From contig SVKP01000093.1 in NCBI GenBank assembly GCA_015068395.1, positions 1 to 53,210 of the forward strand: a DNA stretch of 53,210 bases. The letters are read 5' to 3'. Origin of the DNA: Oscillospiraceae bacterium (GTDB taxonomy: Bacteria > Bacillota > Clostridia > Oscillospirales > Oscillospiraceae). The notes under the pieces are model-generated. The model worked only from the letters and a program-made list of their open reading frames with translations, did no database searches and was not told where the DNA came from. The translations under genes were made by a program, and so were the position numbers. Within the stretch, counting starts at the first letter, position 1. Every line of letters starts with the position of its first letter. Positions 30,561 to 38,365 of this stretch are shown here, in pieces.

Positions 30561-31958
30561 ATGACAAAGGACATGACGAACGGTTCCCCGGTGCGGAGCA
30601 TCCTCGCGTTCTGCGTGCCGCTCCTGATCGGGAACATGTTCCAGCAGCTATATAATCTCGCCGACAGCATTCTGGTCGGACGCATCCTCGGCGTCAACGC
30701 GTTTGCCGCCGTCGGCTCCACCGGCGCGCTCAATTTCCTCATCATGGGCTTTGCACTCGGCATCTGCTCCGGCTTCACGATCCCCATCGCGCAGAGCTTC
30801 GGCGCGGGCGACGAGGACGAGGTCCGCCGCCGCACGGGCCAGCTGATCTGGCTGGGGCTTCTGTTCTCGGCGCTCATCACGCTGATCGCCGCCGTCTGGA
30901 CGGGAGACATCCTCCGCATCACGCAGACGCCCGAGGAGATCTACGACGAGGCGTACCGCTATATCCGTATTGTGTTTCTCGGCGCCTCCGCCACGATCCT
31001 CTACAACCTCGGCTCCGGCGTGCTGCGCGCGATGGGCGACAGCCGGACCCCGCTCTTTTTCCTCATGGGCGCGGTGAGCGTCAACGTCGTGCTCGACGTG
31101 GTGTTCATGAAGCTCATCGGCATGGGCGTTGAGGGCGCGGCGTATGCCACCGTGCTGTCCCAGGCGCTCTCCGGGCTTGCGTGCCTCGTCTATATCCGCC
31201 GCCGCGTGCCGATGCTGCGCCTGAACCGCGACGACGTGCGCCCCGACCCCCGCCGCATGCGCATCATCGCCTCCATCGGCGTGCCGATGGGCTTGCAGTT
31301 TTCCATCACGGCGGTCGGCTCGATCATGGTGCAGAGCGCGGTCAACGGTCTGGGCACGGCGGCGGTCGCCGCGGTCTCCGCCGGCTCCAAGGTTCACATG
31401 CTCGTCTCCGCGCCGCTGGAGAGCTGCGGCGTCGCCATGGCGACCTACTGCGGGCAGAACCTCGGCGCGAAGAAGCTCCAGCGCATCCGCAGCGGCGTGA
31501 ACGCCGTTGTGGTGATGACCTTCCTTTACAGCGCCGCGGCGTTCGTGTTCAACTTCTACCTCGGCAACGCCGTCGCCGCGTTCTTCATCGACAGCGCCGA
31601 GACGTCGATCCTCGCGGACGTGCACCGTTATCTGTCCATCAACGGCGCGGCATACCCGATGCTCTCGGTTATCTTCATTTTCCGCAACAGCCTGCAGGGC
31701 ATGGGCTTTTCCTCACAGGCGATGGGCGCGGGGCTCGCGGAGCTTGTCGCGCGCGCCATTGTGGCATTCGGACTGGTCGGACGCTTCGGCTTTGCGGCGG
31801 TGTGCTTCGCCAATCCGGTGGCGTGGCTGTTTGCCGACGCGCTGCTGCTGGCGCTCTACCATGTGGAGCTGCGGCGTCTGGACAAGGCGTGGACCGCGGA
31901 GGCGCACGCCCACGACCGGCGCGAAAGCCTCGTTTCGGTGCGGCTTCGCAGCATCTGA
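30561..31958 (+). CDS. MATE-family efflux transporter
   Basis: A 465-residue protein with twelve predicted membrane helices. It starts MTKDMTNGSPVRSILAFCVP and has LLIGNMFQQLYNLADSILVG (helix 1), SGVLRAMGDSRTPLFFL (about 154-170) and, in the second half, SCGVAMATYCGQNLGAKK, all typical of MATE antiporters of Firmicutes. It is a paralogue of the protein at 27114 but only moderately similar. RBS AAGAAGG lies about 8 nt before the ATG. The upstream 150 bp are the inverted-repeat element, so the promoter may lie in or before that element. Two terminator hairpins follow. Confidence 0.92.
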   Translation: MTKDMTNGSPVRSILAFCVPLLIGNMFQQLYNLADSILVGRILGVNAFAAVGSTGALNFLIMGFALGICSGFTIPIAQSFGAGDEDEVRRRTGQLIWLGLLFSALITLIAAVWTGDILRITQTPEEIYDEAYRYIRIVFLGASATILYNLGSGVLRAMGDSRTPLFFLMGAVSVNVVLDVVFMKLIGMGVEGAAYATVLSQALSGLACLVYIRRRVPMLRLNRDDVRPDPRRMRIIASIGVPMGLQFSITAVGSIMVQSAVNGLGTAAVAAVSAGSKVHMLVSAPLESCGVAMATYCGQNLGAKKLQRIRSGVNAVVVMTFLYSAAAFVFNFYLGNAVAAFFIDSAETSILADVHRYLSINGAAYPMLSVIFIFRNSLQGMGFSSQAMGAGLAELVARAIVAFGLVGRFGFAAVCFANPVAWLFADALLLALYHVELRRLDKAWTAEAHAHDRRESLVSVRLRSI

Positions 31959-32008
31959 AATCCCGCGTGCTCCACACGCTCATGCGATACCTACGCGCCT
32001 TCGGCGCT

Positions 32009-32100
32009 ATAAAAATGCTTTTCAAGCATTTTTATCGGGTATCAGTATGACAAAAACATACGGATCATGGGTGCTTGCCCGTGGTCCGTATTGTTTTTTT
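32009..32100 (+). terminator. Two consecutive terminator hairpins
   Basis: First, ATAAAAATGCTT (32009-32020) pairs perfectly with AAGCATTTTTAT (32024-32035). Second, TACGGATCATGGG (32059-32071) pairs with GCCCGTGGTCCGTA (about 32077-32090; a few mismatches), followed by TTGTTTTTTT. The second is a standard plus-strand terminator for the MATE gene. Confidence 0.8.
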
Positions 32101-32146
32101 GCACGTTCTGTGGTAAAGTGGAAAAAACAACAGGGGAGGGCTCCAT

Positions 32147-33013
32147 ATGAAAATCAGCGATATTGTGGAAGCAAAGCCGTATTCCGTCTCCTTTGAGGTG
32201 TTTCCTCCCAAAACGGAGGATGCCCGCGAGGGCGTGACCAAGGCGGCGCGCGAGATCGCGGCGCTGCATCCGGCGTTTATGAGCGTGACCTACGGCGCGG
32301 GCGGCGGCACGAGCGAGTACACCGCCGAGATCGCGCACGACTTGCAGGAGCACTGCGGTGTGCCGATGATGGCGCATCTGACCTGCATCACCTCGACGCA
32401 TGAACACATCCGCGAACAGCTCGACCTGCTCAAAAGCAAGGGCGTGGAGAACATTCTGGCGCTGCGCGGCGATATCCCGGAGGGCTTTGAGCTCCGGGAG
32501 CAGAATTACCACCACGCGATCGAGCTGGTCCGGGACATTAAGGCATATGCCCCGGAGTTCTGCATCGCCGGCGCGTGCTATCCCGACACGCACCCCGACG
32601 CGCCGAGCCAGAAGGAGGATATCCGCCACCTGAAGGAGAAGGTGGACGCGGGCATGGACTTCCTCATTACGCAGATGTTCTTCGACAATCCGGTCTTCTA
32701 CAGCTATATGTACAAGCTCCGCGAGGCGGGGATTACGGTGCCGGTGCATCCGGGCATCATGCCCATCGTCAACGCAAAGCAGATGAAGCGCACGCTCAAG
32801 CTCTCCGGGACGACGCTGCCCGAGCGCTTCCGCCGCATCCTCGATACCTTTGGCGAGACGCCGGAGGCGATGCGGCAGGCGGGCATCGCCTACGCGACGG
32901 ACCAGATCATCGACCTCTTTGCCAACGGCATCCGCTCGGTGCACGTCTACTCGATGAACGTGCCAAGCGTCGCCAAGGCGATTATGGAGAACGTCTCGCA
33001 GATCATCTCATAA
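32147..33013 (+). CDS. metF: Methylenetetrahydrofolate reductase
   Basis: A 288-residue flavoenzyme, close to E. coli MetF (296). VSFEVFPPKTEDA (about 14-26) opens the TIM barrel with the catalytic Glu; FMSVTYGAGGGTS (about 44-56) and LTCITSTH (about 78-85) contact FAD/folate; ILALRGDIP (about 106-114) and ITQMFFDNPVFYSY (about 174-187) are family signatures. It reduces 5,10-methylene-THF to 5-methyl-THF for methionine synthesis or the Wood-Ljungdahl branch. RBS GGGGAGGG precedes the ATG. No folate or SAM riboswitch is visible in the 46-bp upstream gap. Monocistronic between terminators. Confidence 0.95.
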   Translation: MKISDIVEAKPYSVSFEVFPPKTEDAREGVTKAAREIAALHPAFMSVTYGAGGGTSEYTAEIAHDLQEHCGVPMMAHLTCITSTHEHIREQLDLLKSKGVENILALRGDIPEGFELREQNYHHAIELVRDIKAYAPEFCIAGACYPDTHPDAPSQKEDIRHLKEKVDAGMDFLITQMFFDNPVFYSYMYKLREAGITVPVHPGIMPIVNAKQMKRTLKLSGTTLPERFRRILDTFGETPEAMRQAGIAYATDQIIDLFANGIRSVHVYSMNVPSVAKAIMENVSQIIS

Positions 33014-33020
33014 CATAAAA

Positions 33021-33056
33021 CGCCCGCCCCGTTCCGATTGCCGGAAGGGGCGGGCG
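33021..33056. terminator. GC-rich terminator between metF and the DtxR-type gene
   Basis: CGCCCGCCCCGTTCC (33021-33035) pairs with GGAAGGGGCGGGCG (33043-33056), one bulge. Toward the minus strand it is followed by TTTTATG, serving the DtxR-type gene; toward the plus strand the tail is CTGCTTTGG. Confidence 0.75.
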
Positions 33057-33082
33057 CTGCTTTGGCTGCGTTTGAGGAGGAC

Positions 33083-33445
33083 TCAGCCGGAGATATGCTT
33101 CTTGATGGCGGCAAAGGACTTGTCGCTGATGTCATGCTCGATCTTGCACGCGTCCTCGACCGCGGTCTCCTCGTCGACGCCGAGCGAGATGAGCCACTGC
33201 GAGAGCACCGTGTGCCGCTCGTAAATCTTTTCCGCGACCTCAAGCCCCGCGTCTGTGAGCGTGATGCCGCCGGCGGGGTCGATGCAGATAAAGCCGCCCT
33301 CCTCCAGAAGGTGCACGGCGCGGCTGACGCTGGGACGGGAAAAGCCCATCTCCTCGCCGATGTCGATTGCGCGTACAAAGTGGCTTTTTCGTGAGAGAAC
33401 GAGGATCGTTTCCAAATACATTTCGCCGGATTCCTGCAAAACCAT
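33083..33445 (-). CDS. DtxR/MntR-family metal-dependent transcriptional regulator
   Basis: A 120-residue protein of the short (MntR-like) class without an SH3 domain. ESGEMYLETILVLS is the typical first helix; VRAIDIGEEMGFSRPSVSRA (about 25-44) is the helix-turn-helix; GLEVAEKIYERHTVLSQWL and EDACKIEHDISDKSF (Glu, Cys, His) resemble metal-ligand positions of the dimerisation domain. It should repress Mn or Fe uptake genes when metal is bound; none is in this window. ATG 33445 with GGAGGT at correct spacing is chosen; upstream frame is antisense to the lipoprotein gene. It is divergent from that gene. Confidence 0.9.
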   Translation of the reverse strand: MVLQESGEMYLETILVLSRKSHFVRAIDIGEEMGFSRPSVSRAVHLLEEGGFICIDPAGGITLTDAGLEVAEKIYERHTVLSQWLISLGVDEETAVEDACKIEHDISDKSFAAIKKHISG

Positions 33446-33473
33446 GTGAGTTACCTCCTTGGATTTCGTCAAC

Positions 33474-33502
33474 ACTATATCATAGCTTCCCGCGTTGTAC
33501 AA
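33474..33502 (-). promoter_or_regulatory. Promoter of the DtxR-type gene
   Basis: On the minus strand TTGTAC (33497-33502), 17-bp spacer, TATAGT (33474-33479). The -35 lies in the small palindrome TTGTACAA. Confidence 0.65.
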
Positions 33503-33515
33503 GCTATATTTTCCA

Positions 33516-33545
33516 TCGACACGGCGAGGCGGAAACCTGTATAAT
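33516..33545 (+). promoter_or_regulatory. Promoter of the GerS-like lipoprotein gene
   Basis: TCGACA (33516-33521), 18-bp spacer, TATAAT (33540-33545), about 50 bp before the start codon. It looks SigmaA-like; a SigmaE element was not recognised. Confidence 0.6.
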
Positions 33546-33598
33546 GGACGTGCCCTCCCGCATAGCATCCGAAAAGAAGCATAAAAGGGGGGCATGCT

Positions 33599-34180
33599 AT
33601 GAAACGGGTCGTCCTGTTTCTTGCCGCCGCGCTGCTTTTGACGGGCTGCGCGGCGCGGGAGGAAGGCGCGGAGAGCTTGCAGGCGCGCTACGCCGCCATG
33701 GAGGGCTGCGAGGCGGACGTGCGCGTGACGGTCGAGCGGGGAGAGGAACAGAGCGTCTATGCGCTCAGCGTCAGGCGCGCGGACGGCGAAACGCGCGTCG
33801 CGGTGCGCGAGCCGGAGGTGCTTTCGGGCGTCAGCGCGGTCGTGCGGGACGACGAGGCGCTGACGCTGGAGTACGACGGCATGGTGCTCGACGCGGGCAG
33901 CCTTGCGCCGGAGGTGTCCGCCGTGAACGCGGTGAGCATCCTGCTGCGCGCCGCGGCGGAGGGCGCCGTCGTCGAGCGCGGCGTCGAGTCCCGCGGAGAC
34001 GGGACGGAGGCACGCTTTCTCTGCCTGGAGACGGAGCACGCGGGCGAGACGCTGCGCGTCGCGGCGTGCTTCAACGCGGAGGACGCGCCGATTTACGCGG
34101 AGATCATAAAAAATGACAGGGTTTTGGTATATTTAGAGTTTACGGCTTTTCGCTTTTGTGGTACAATGACCGGGAGTTGA
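33599..34180 (+). CDS. GerS-like (LolA-fold) lipoprotein
   Basis: A 193-residue lipoprotein: signal RVVLFLAAALLLTGC with lipidated Cys17. The body is beta-rich with alternating strands (EADVRVTVERGEEQSVYALSV, TRVAVREPEVLSGVSAVV) as in LolA/GerS folds. In Clostridioides difficile, gerS encodes a 196-residue lipoprotein needed for cortex hydrolysis through the amidase CwlD and is co-transcribed with alanine racemase alr2; here the same order (lipoprotein then alr, 35 bp apart) is seen. The assignment rests on length, lipobox, fold style and neighbour, not on a motif. Alternatively it is an unrelated lipoprotein. The alr promoter lies in its last codons. Confidence 0.6.
   Translation: MKRVVLFLAAALLLTGCAAREEGAESLQARYAAMEGCEADVRVTVERGEEQSVYALSVRRADGETRVAVREPEVLSGVSAVVRDDEALTLEYDGMVLDAGSLAPEVSAVNAVSILLRAAAEGAVVERGVESRGDGTEARFLCLETEHAGETLRVAACFNAEDAPIYAEIIKNDRVLVYLEFTAFRFCGTMTGS
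34139..34167 (+). promoter_or_regulatory. Internal promoter for alr
   Basis: TTTACG (34139-34144), 17-bp spacer, TACAAT (34162-34167), inside the 3' end of the lipoprotein gene and about 48 bp before the alr ATG. It would allow alr to be expressed apart from the lipoprotein. Confidence 0.55.
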
Positions 34181-34215
34181 ACCGAAACACAATTGCCGGA
34201 AAGAAGTGATAGCAG

Positions 34216-35379
34216 ATGGACAGCCCGCTCAGGCGTACCTGGTCGGAAATCGACCTCGATCATCTTGCGTACAATTTTGAAGCCATCCGCCGCTATGTGG
34301 GTCCCGAAGTAAAGCTGCTCGGTGTCGTGAAGGGCGACGCTTACGGCCACGGCTCCGTTTCGGTCGCGCGCAAGCTCGCGCAGCTGGGCGCGGACTATCT
34401 CGCAGTGTCCAATGAGGAGGAGGCGGCGGAGATCCGAAACGGGGGCGTGGAGCTTCCGATCCTGATCCTCGGCTTTACGCCCGCCGACCAGAGCGAGCAC
34501 ATCATCCGCTTCGGCCTGACGCAGACCATTGCCGATCCGCAGACCGCGCGCGCCTACGACGCCGCCGCCGCGCGCGCGGGGGCGCGCATGAAGGTCCACA
34601 TCAAGCTGGATACCGGCATGGGCCGTCTCGGCTTCCAGTGCGACGACGCGCATTTTGACGAGAGCCTGCGCGATATCCTCTCCGTGCTTGCGCTTCCAAG
34701 TCTCGACGTCGAGGGCGTTTTCACGCACTTTGCCGTCGCCGACGAGGACACGCCGGACGCGGACGAATTCACATGCATGCAGCATGAGCGCTTTGTGCGC
34801 ATGCTCGACGCGGTGGAAAAGAGCAGCGGCTTCCATTTCCGCCTGCGCCATTGCTGCAGCGCCGGCGGCACCGTGTTCCACCCGGAATGGGCGGGGGACA
34901 TGGTGCGCTGCGGCATTCTGCTCTACGGCACGGGCGAGATGGCGGAGCGGCTGTCACTCCGCCCGGTGATGCGCCTGAAGACCGTGGTTTCGACCATCAA
35001 GGAGTTTGAATCCGGTATCCCGATCAGCTACGGGCGGACGTTTTACACGCAGTCGCGCGCGCGGATCGCGGTTTTGCCGATTGGCTACGCGGACGGCCTG
35101 CATCGGGCGCTTTCAAACCTGCTCGTCGTGCGCACGCCGTATGGCGAGGCGCGGCAGGTGGGGCGTATCTGCATGGACATGTGTATGCTCGACGTGACCG
35201 ATCAGCCCGACTTAAAGCCGGGAGACGAGGTGGAAGTCTATGGCGAGCACATGCTTTGCGAGACCGCGGCGAAGCTCTGCGGCACCATCAGCTACGAGCT
35301 CCTGTCCGCGGTGGCGAGAAGGGTGCCGCGCATCTATTTCGAGAACGGAAAACAGGTCGACCGAGTCGATAGACTGTGA
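34216..35379 (+). CDS. alr: Alanine racemase
   Basis: A 387-residue PLP enzyme of normal length. LLGVVKGDAYGHGSV (about 34-48) contains the PLP lysine (the usual VVKADAYGHG with Ala to Gly). KLDTGMGRLGF (about 132-142) and the second catalytic Tyr in PISYGRTF (about 268) are present, as is the GRICMDMCMLDVT block (about 316-328). It interconverts L- and D-alanine for peptidoglycan, and possibly controls alanine germinant levels given the GerS-like gene upstream. The RBS is weak (GAAAGAAGTG). mazF follows after a 137-bp gap. Confidence 0.95.
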   Translation: MDSPLRRTWSEIDLDHLAYNFEAIRRYVGPEVKLLGVVKGDAYGHGSVSVARKLAQLGADYLAVSNEEEAAEIRNGGVELPILILGFTPADQSEHIIRFGLTQTIADPQTARAYDAAAARAGARMKVHIKLDTGMGRLGFQCDDAHFDESLRDILSVLALPSLDVEGVFTHFAVADEDTPDADEFTCMQHERFVRMLDAVEKSSGFHFRLRHCCSAGGTVFHPEWAGDMVRCGILLYGTGEMAERLSLRPVMRLKTVVSTIKEFESGIPISYGRTFYTQSRARIAVLPIGYADGLHRALSNLLVVRTPYGEARQVGRICMDMCMLDVTDQPDLKPGDEVEVYGEHMLCETAAKLCGTISYELLSAVARRVPRIYFENGKQVDRVDRL

Positions 35380-35516
35380 CCATCCGCCTGAATTTGCCAT
35401 AGAATGTACAGGGACCAAAAGAAAGGTATAAAATCAGTCCCCGCGTGGGAGAATGATAGCAGCCTCTTATGAGGGCAGTCGCCCGGAGGACTTCTTCCGC
35501 TCGGAGTGTGAACAGC

Positions 35517-35882
35517 GTGGATACCTGTGTAAAACGTGGCGATATCTATTACGCCGACCTCTCTCCCGTGGTTGGGAGCGAGCAGGGAGGCGTTCGACCG
35601 GTCCTGATCGTGCAAAACGACACCGGGAACCGATACAGTCCGACCGTCATTGCGGCGGCAATCACTTCGCAGACCAACAAGGCGAAGCTTCCGACGCATA
35701 TTTCGCTGGCGGCGCCGTCCTGCGGGCTGCCGCGGGACTCCGTGGTGCTGCTCGAGCAGATTCGAACGCTTGACAAGCGACGGCTGCGCGAGCACATGGG
35801 CCGGGTCGACGGCGAGCTGATGAGCAAGATCGACGCAGCGATCGCCGTGAGCTTTGGTCTGCAAAGTACACAGCTTGTCTGA
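35517..35882 (+). CDS. mazF: MazF/PemK-family endoribonuclease toxin
   Basis: A 121-residue protein. CVKRGDIYYADLSPVVGSEQ, GGVRPVLIVQND, KLPTHISL and DSVVLLEQIRTLDKRRL follow the B. subtilis MazF (EndoA) pattern almost block by block, including the catalytic Arg in GGVRPV and the Thr in TSQTNK. It cleaves single-stranded mRNA at short sequences. In Bacillus the order is alr-mazE-mazF; here no antitoxin ORF fits in the 137 bp between alr and mazF. Start: GTG 35517 with GGAG 10 nt upstream gives the family N-terminus; GTG 35508 and ATG 35469 are in-frame alternatives. Confidence 0.9.
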   Translation: MDTCVKRGDIYYADLSPVVGSEQGGVRPVLIVQNDTGNRYSPTVIAAAITSQTNKAKLPTHISLAAPSCGLPRDSVVLLEQIRTLDKRRLREHMGRVDGELMSKIDAAIAVSFGLQSTQLV

Positions 35883-35888
35883 TAAAAC

Positions 35889-35920
35889 GGGGAAGCAGGC
35901 GACAGGACGCCTGCTCCCCC
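35889..35920. other. GC-rich hairpin between mazF and the next gene
   Basis: GGGGAAGCAGGCG (35889-35901) pairs with CGCCTGCTCCCC (35908-35919), one bulged A, around a 6-nt loop. No T-run follows. It may attenuate transcription into the 35943 gene or protect the mazF mRNA. Confidence 0.5.
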
Positions 35921-35942
35921 GAAAGAAAGGAAACGATACATA

Positions 35943-36506
35943 ATGAAACGATTTGATTGGGTGCTGCGGCTTGCCTCGCTGCTTCTGGCGAGCTACTGCC
36001 TTCTGGCAGTGACAGTGCTCGCGGCGGGCAGTCCCGGCTCTGAGGGGGACCCCCTCGTCACGCTGAGCTACTTAAACGACACCTTCCTTCCGCAACTGCT
36101 CGGCAAGGTGGACGAGAAGCTTGCCGAGCGGGACACGGCGCTCACGGACCGGCTCAACGCGCAGGTCGAAACGGATTTGCAGCGCTTGTCAAGCCAGTAT
36201 GGAACCGAAATAAATGCAGGCACGGAAAGCTCTGGACAGTATGATACCTTTACAGTTGTCACCCTGTCGGATGGTCAGACCCTCTATGGGGAGATCGGCT
36301 GCGAGGTAATGCTGCGCGTGGGGACCGGGGACTGCGTCTCGTCCTCCACGCCCGGACTGATCGATCAGACCGACGGGACCACCCTGGGCGGCGGCAATGC
36401 CCTGGTGAAGAACCACATCTATATGATGACCATCGACGAGCGCGGGGTCAAGGCAACCGCTGAGACGGTCAAGCTCCTGGTCCGCGGAGGCTATACGATT
36501 CGATAA
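35943..36506 (+). CDS. Secreted protein of unknown function
   Basis: A 187-residue protein I do not recognise at family level. A clear signal peptide (VLRLASLLLASYCLLAVTVLAAG) is followed by LSYLNDTFLPQLLGKVDEKL and a charged, helix-prone stretch (about 55-85) that may form a coiled coil. A beta-rich C-terminal domain follows, with FTVVTLSDGQTLYGEIGCEVMLRVG-like strands and a Gly-rich TTLGGGNALVKNHIYMM segment. No anchor or enzymatic motif is visible. RBS AAAGGAAA lies about 9 nt before the ATG. It may be read from the mazF transcript across the preceding hairpin. A strong terminator follows. Confidence 0.8.
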   Translation: MKRFDWVLRLASLLLASYCLLAVTVLAAGSPGSEGDPLVTLSYLNDTFLPQLLGKVDEKLAERDTALTDRLNAQVETDLQRLSSQYGTEINAGTESSGQYDTFTVVTLSDGQTLYGEIGCEVMLRVGTGDCVSSSTPGLIDQTDGTTLGGGNALVKNHIYMMTIDERGVKATAETVKLLVRGGYTIR

Positions 36507-36526
36507 GTCTACAGAAAAATCACAAT

Positions 36527-36557
36527 AAAAATGGACGGCGGCAGCCGTCCATTTTTG
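36527..36557. terminator. Bidirectional terminator
   Basis: AAAAATGGACGGC (36527-36539) and GCCGTCCATTTTT (36544-36556) form a perfect 13-bp stem with a 4-nt loop and A/T-rich outer arms, between the convergent secreted-protein gene and hbd. Confidence 0.9.
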
Positions 36558-36569
36558 CTGTAGGGGTAA

Positions 36570-37406
36570 TTACTTGCTGTAGTCGTAGAAGCCCTTGCCA
36601 CTCTTGCGCCCGAGCTGTCCGCCGCGGACCATCTTCTTGAGCAGAAGCGCGGGACGGTACTTGGGATCGCCGGTCTCCTCATAGAGGACGTTCATGATGG
36701 CGAGGCAGACGTCGAGGCCGATGAAGTCGCCGAGCTCCAGCGGGCCCATCGGATGGTTCGCGCCGAGCTTCATCGCCTTGTCGATGTCCTCGACGGATGC
36801 GACGTTGGTCTCGACCAGGCCGATCGCCTCGTTAATCATCGGGATCAGCACCTTGTTGACGACGAAGCCGGGAGCCTCCGCAACCTCGACCGGGTCCTTG
36901 CCGATCTCCTTGGAGAGGTTGTAGATGAAATCAAAGGTCTCCTGCGTGGTGTTCGCGCCGCGGATGACCTCCACGAGCTTCATGCTGGGCACGGGGTTGA
37001 AGAAGTGCATGCCGATGACAGGGTGCTTGAGACCAAGACCCATCTCGGTGACGGAGAGGGAGGAGGTGTTGGTCGCGAAGACGGTCGATTCCTTGCACAT
37101 GGCGTCGAGCTCGTTGAGAAGCTCCTTCTTCGTCGCCATATCCTCCTTGACGCATTCAATGACGAGGTCGGCGTCGGCCGCCGCGCTCTTTTCCTCCACG
37201 AGGACGTTCGCCATGATGGCGTCCTTGGCTGCCTGATCCAGCTTGCCCTTTTCCACGCGCTTCTGGAGCGAGGCGTCCAGCTTGTCCTTGTGGCGCTGCG
37301 CGGATGCGACGGAAGAGGCGTACATCAGAGCGGTGTGGCCCTTTGCCGCGAAGACCTGCGCGATGCCGCTGCCCATGGTGCCGGCGCCGAAGATTGCTAC
37401 TTTCAT
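36570..37406 (-). CDS. hbd: 3-hydroxybutyryl-CoA dehydrogenase
   Basis: A 278-residue enzyme, matching clostridial Hbd (282). [18 protein letters not shown] (about 3-20) is the NAD(P)-binding Rossmann loop. [12 protein letters not shown] (about 111-122) and [18 protein letters not shown] (about 132-149) contain the catalytic His and the signature; [15 protein letters not shown] and [19 protein letters not shown] complete the C-terminal domain. It reduces acetoacetyl-CoA to 3-hydroxybutyryl-CoA in the butyrate-forming pathway. RBS GGAGGA precedes ATG 37406. It follows crt by 41 bp; thiolase, Bcd and Etf genes are not in the window. Confidence 0.95.
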   Translation of the reverse strand: MKVAIFGAGTMGSGIAQVFAAKGHTALMYASSVASAQRHKDKLDASLQKRVEKGKLDQAAKDAIMANVLVEEKSAAADADLVIECVKEDMATKKELLNELDAMCKESTVFATNTSSLSVTEMGLGLKHPVIGMHFFNPVPSMKLVEVIRGANTTQETFDFIYNLSKEIGKDPVEVAEAPGFVVNKVLIPMINEAIGLVETNVASVEDIDKAMKLGANHPMGPLELGDFIGLDVCLAIMNVLYEETGDPKYRPALLLKKMVRGGQLGRKSGKGFYDYSK

Positions 37407-37447
37407 TGTCGTGTTCCTCCTGGTTAATATTTTAATTTCGGGGATAC

Positions 37448-38224
37448 TCAACGGTTGGTGTAGGGTCCGTGCTTGCGCTTTTCCAGAAAAGCGCCCATGC
37501 CCTCGCGCTGGTCGGCGGTGCCGAAGCAGGAGCCGAACGCCTTTTCCTCGCAAACGACCGCCTCTTCGATGGTGAGCGCCGCGCCGTCGTTGATCGCCTT
37601 CTTGCAGGCACGCACTGCGATGGGCGCGTTTCCGGCGATGGTGAGCGCCAGCTTTTCCGCTGCGGCATACAGCTCGTCCGCGGGATAGACGGCGTTGACA
37701 AGCCCAATGCGAAGCGCCTCGTCCGCCTTGATGTTGCGCGCGGTGTAGATCATCTGCTTCGCCATGCCGGGCCCCACAAGCCGCGCAAGGCGCTGCGTGC
37801 CGCCGAAGCCGGGCGTGATGCCAAGACCGGTCTCAGGCTGGCCGAAGACCGCCGTGTCGGAGCAGATGCGGAAATCGCAGGACATGGCAAGCTCGCAGCC
37901 GCCGCCGAGCGCGTAGCCGCCGATTGCCGCGATGACGGGGATGGGGAAGCTTTCGAGCTTCAAAAAGACGTCGTTGCCCTGCTTGCCGAAGGCTTCGCCG
38001 GCGGCGGGATCGAGGTCCTTCATCTGCGCAATGTCCGCTCCGGCAACAAAGGATTTCTCCCCGGCGCCGCGGACGATCAGGCAGCGGACGGTCTCGAGGT
38101 CGACCTCGTCGAGCGCGGCGCTGAGATCGGCAAGAACCTGCGCGTTTAGCGCGTTGAGCGCCTCGGGACGGTCGATGACCAGATAGGCGATCTCGCCCTT
38201 GGGCTCATACTTTACGAAAGGCAT
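37448..38224 (-). CDS. crt: Enoyl-CoA hydratase / 3-hydroxybutyryl-CoA dehydratase (crotonase)
   Basis: A 258-residue crotonase-fold protein, the usual length. [10 protein letters not shown] (about 59-68) and [17 protein letters not shown] (about 101-117) form the CoA oxyanion hole with the first catalytic Glu; [20 protein letters not shown] (about 126-145) contains the second. It hydrates crotonyl-CoA reversibly, next to hbd in the acetyl-CoA to butyryl-CoA route. RBS AAGGAGGG precedes the ATG. A strong promoter TTGAAA-17-TATAAT lies just upstream, so crt-hbd is the start of a transcript ending at the terminator near 36540. Confidence 0.94.
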   Translation of the reverse strand: MPFVKYEPKGEIAYLVIDRPEALNALNAQVLADLSAALDEVDLETVRCLIVRGAGEKSFVAGADIAQMKDLDPAAGEAFGKQGNDVFLKLESFPIPVIAAIGGYALGGGCELAMSCDFRICSDTAVFGQPETGLGITPGFGGTQRLARLVGPGMAKQMIYTARNIKADEALRIGLVNAVYPADELYAAAEKLALTIAGNAPIAVRACKKAINDGAALTIEEAVVCEEKAFGSCFGTADQREGMGAFLEKRKHGPYTNR

Positions 38225-38253
38225 GGTGCTCCCTCCTTTTTAATATCGCTCTC

Positions 38254-38282
38254 ATTATAAGAGAGAGAAGCGTATTTTTCAA
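38254..38282 (-). promoter_or_regulatory. Promoter of crt-hbd
   Basis: On the minus strand TTGAAA (38277-38282), 17-bp spacer, TATAAT (38254-38259); transcription would begin about 20 nt before the crt start codon. Strong SigmaA-type match. Confidence 0.8.
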
Positions 38283-38330
38283 GAGGAAGGTTGCGTAATT
38301 TGTTATTTTTTTAACATTTATATTTTTCCC

Positions 38331-38359
38331 TTGCGTCCGGGGCAGTTTTCCGTTATGAT
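38331..38359 (+). promoter_or_regulatory. Promoter immediately upstream of trmB
   Basis: TTGCGT (38331-38336), 17-bp spacer, TATGAT (38354-38359). The -10 ends 6 nt before the trmB ATG (38366), so the expected transcript would start at or very near the start codon. Confidence 0.6.
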
Positions 38360-38365
38360 ATCAAC

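Noticed and set aside
32047-32196. An open frame beginning ATGACAAAAACATAC upstream of metF
   Set aside because: It reads through a clear terminator hairpin and into metF out of frame, and has no RBS.
35453-35773. A 106-codon plus-strand frame (MIAASYEGSRPEDFF...) beginning in the alr-mazF gap, considered as an antitoxin
   Set aside because: Most of it runs inside mazF in another frame and becomes Arg/Gly-rich; it has no MazE-like fold signature and no RBS at suitable distance.
35543-35882. The downstream inverted-repeat elements and mazF taken together as a mobile toxin island
   Set aside because: No integrase, transposase, direct repeats or composition change surround mazF, and the elements lie several kb away.
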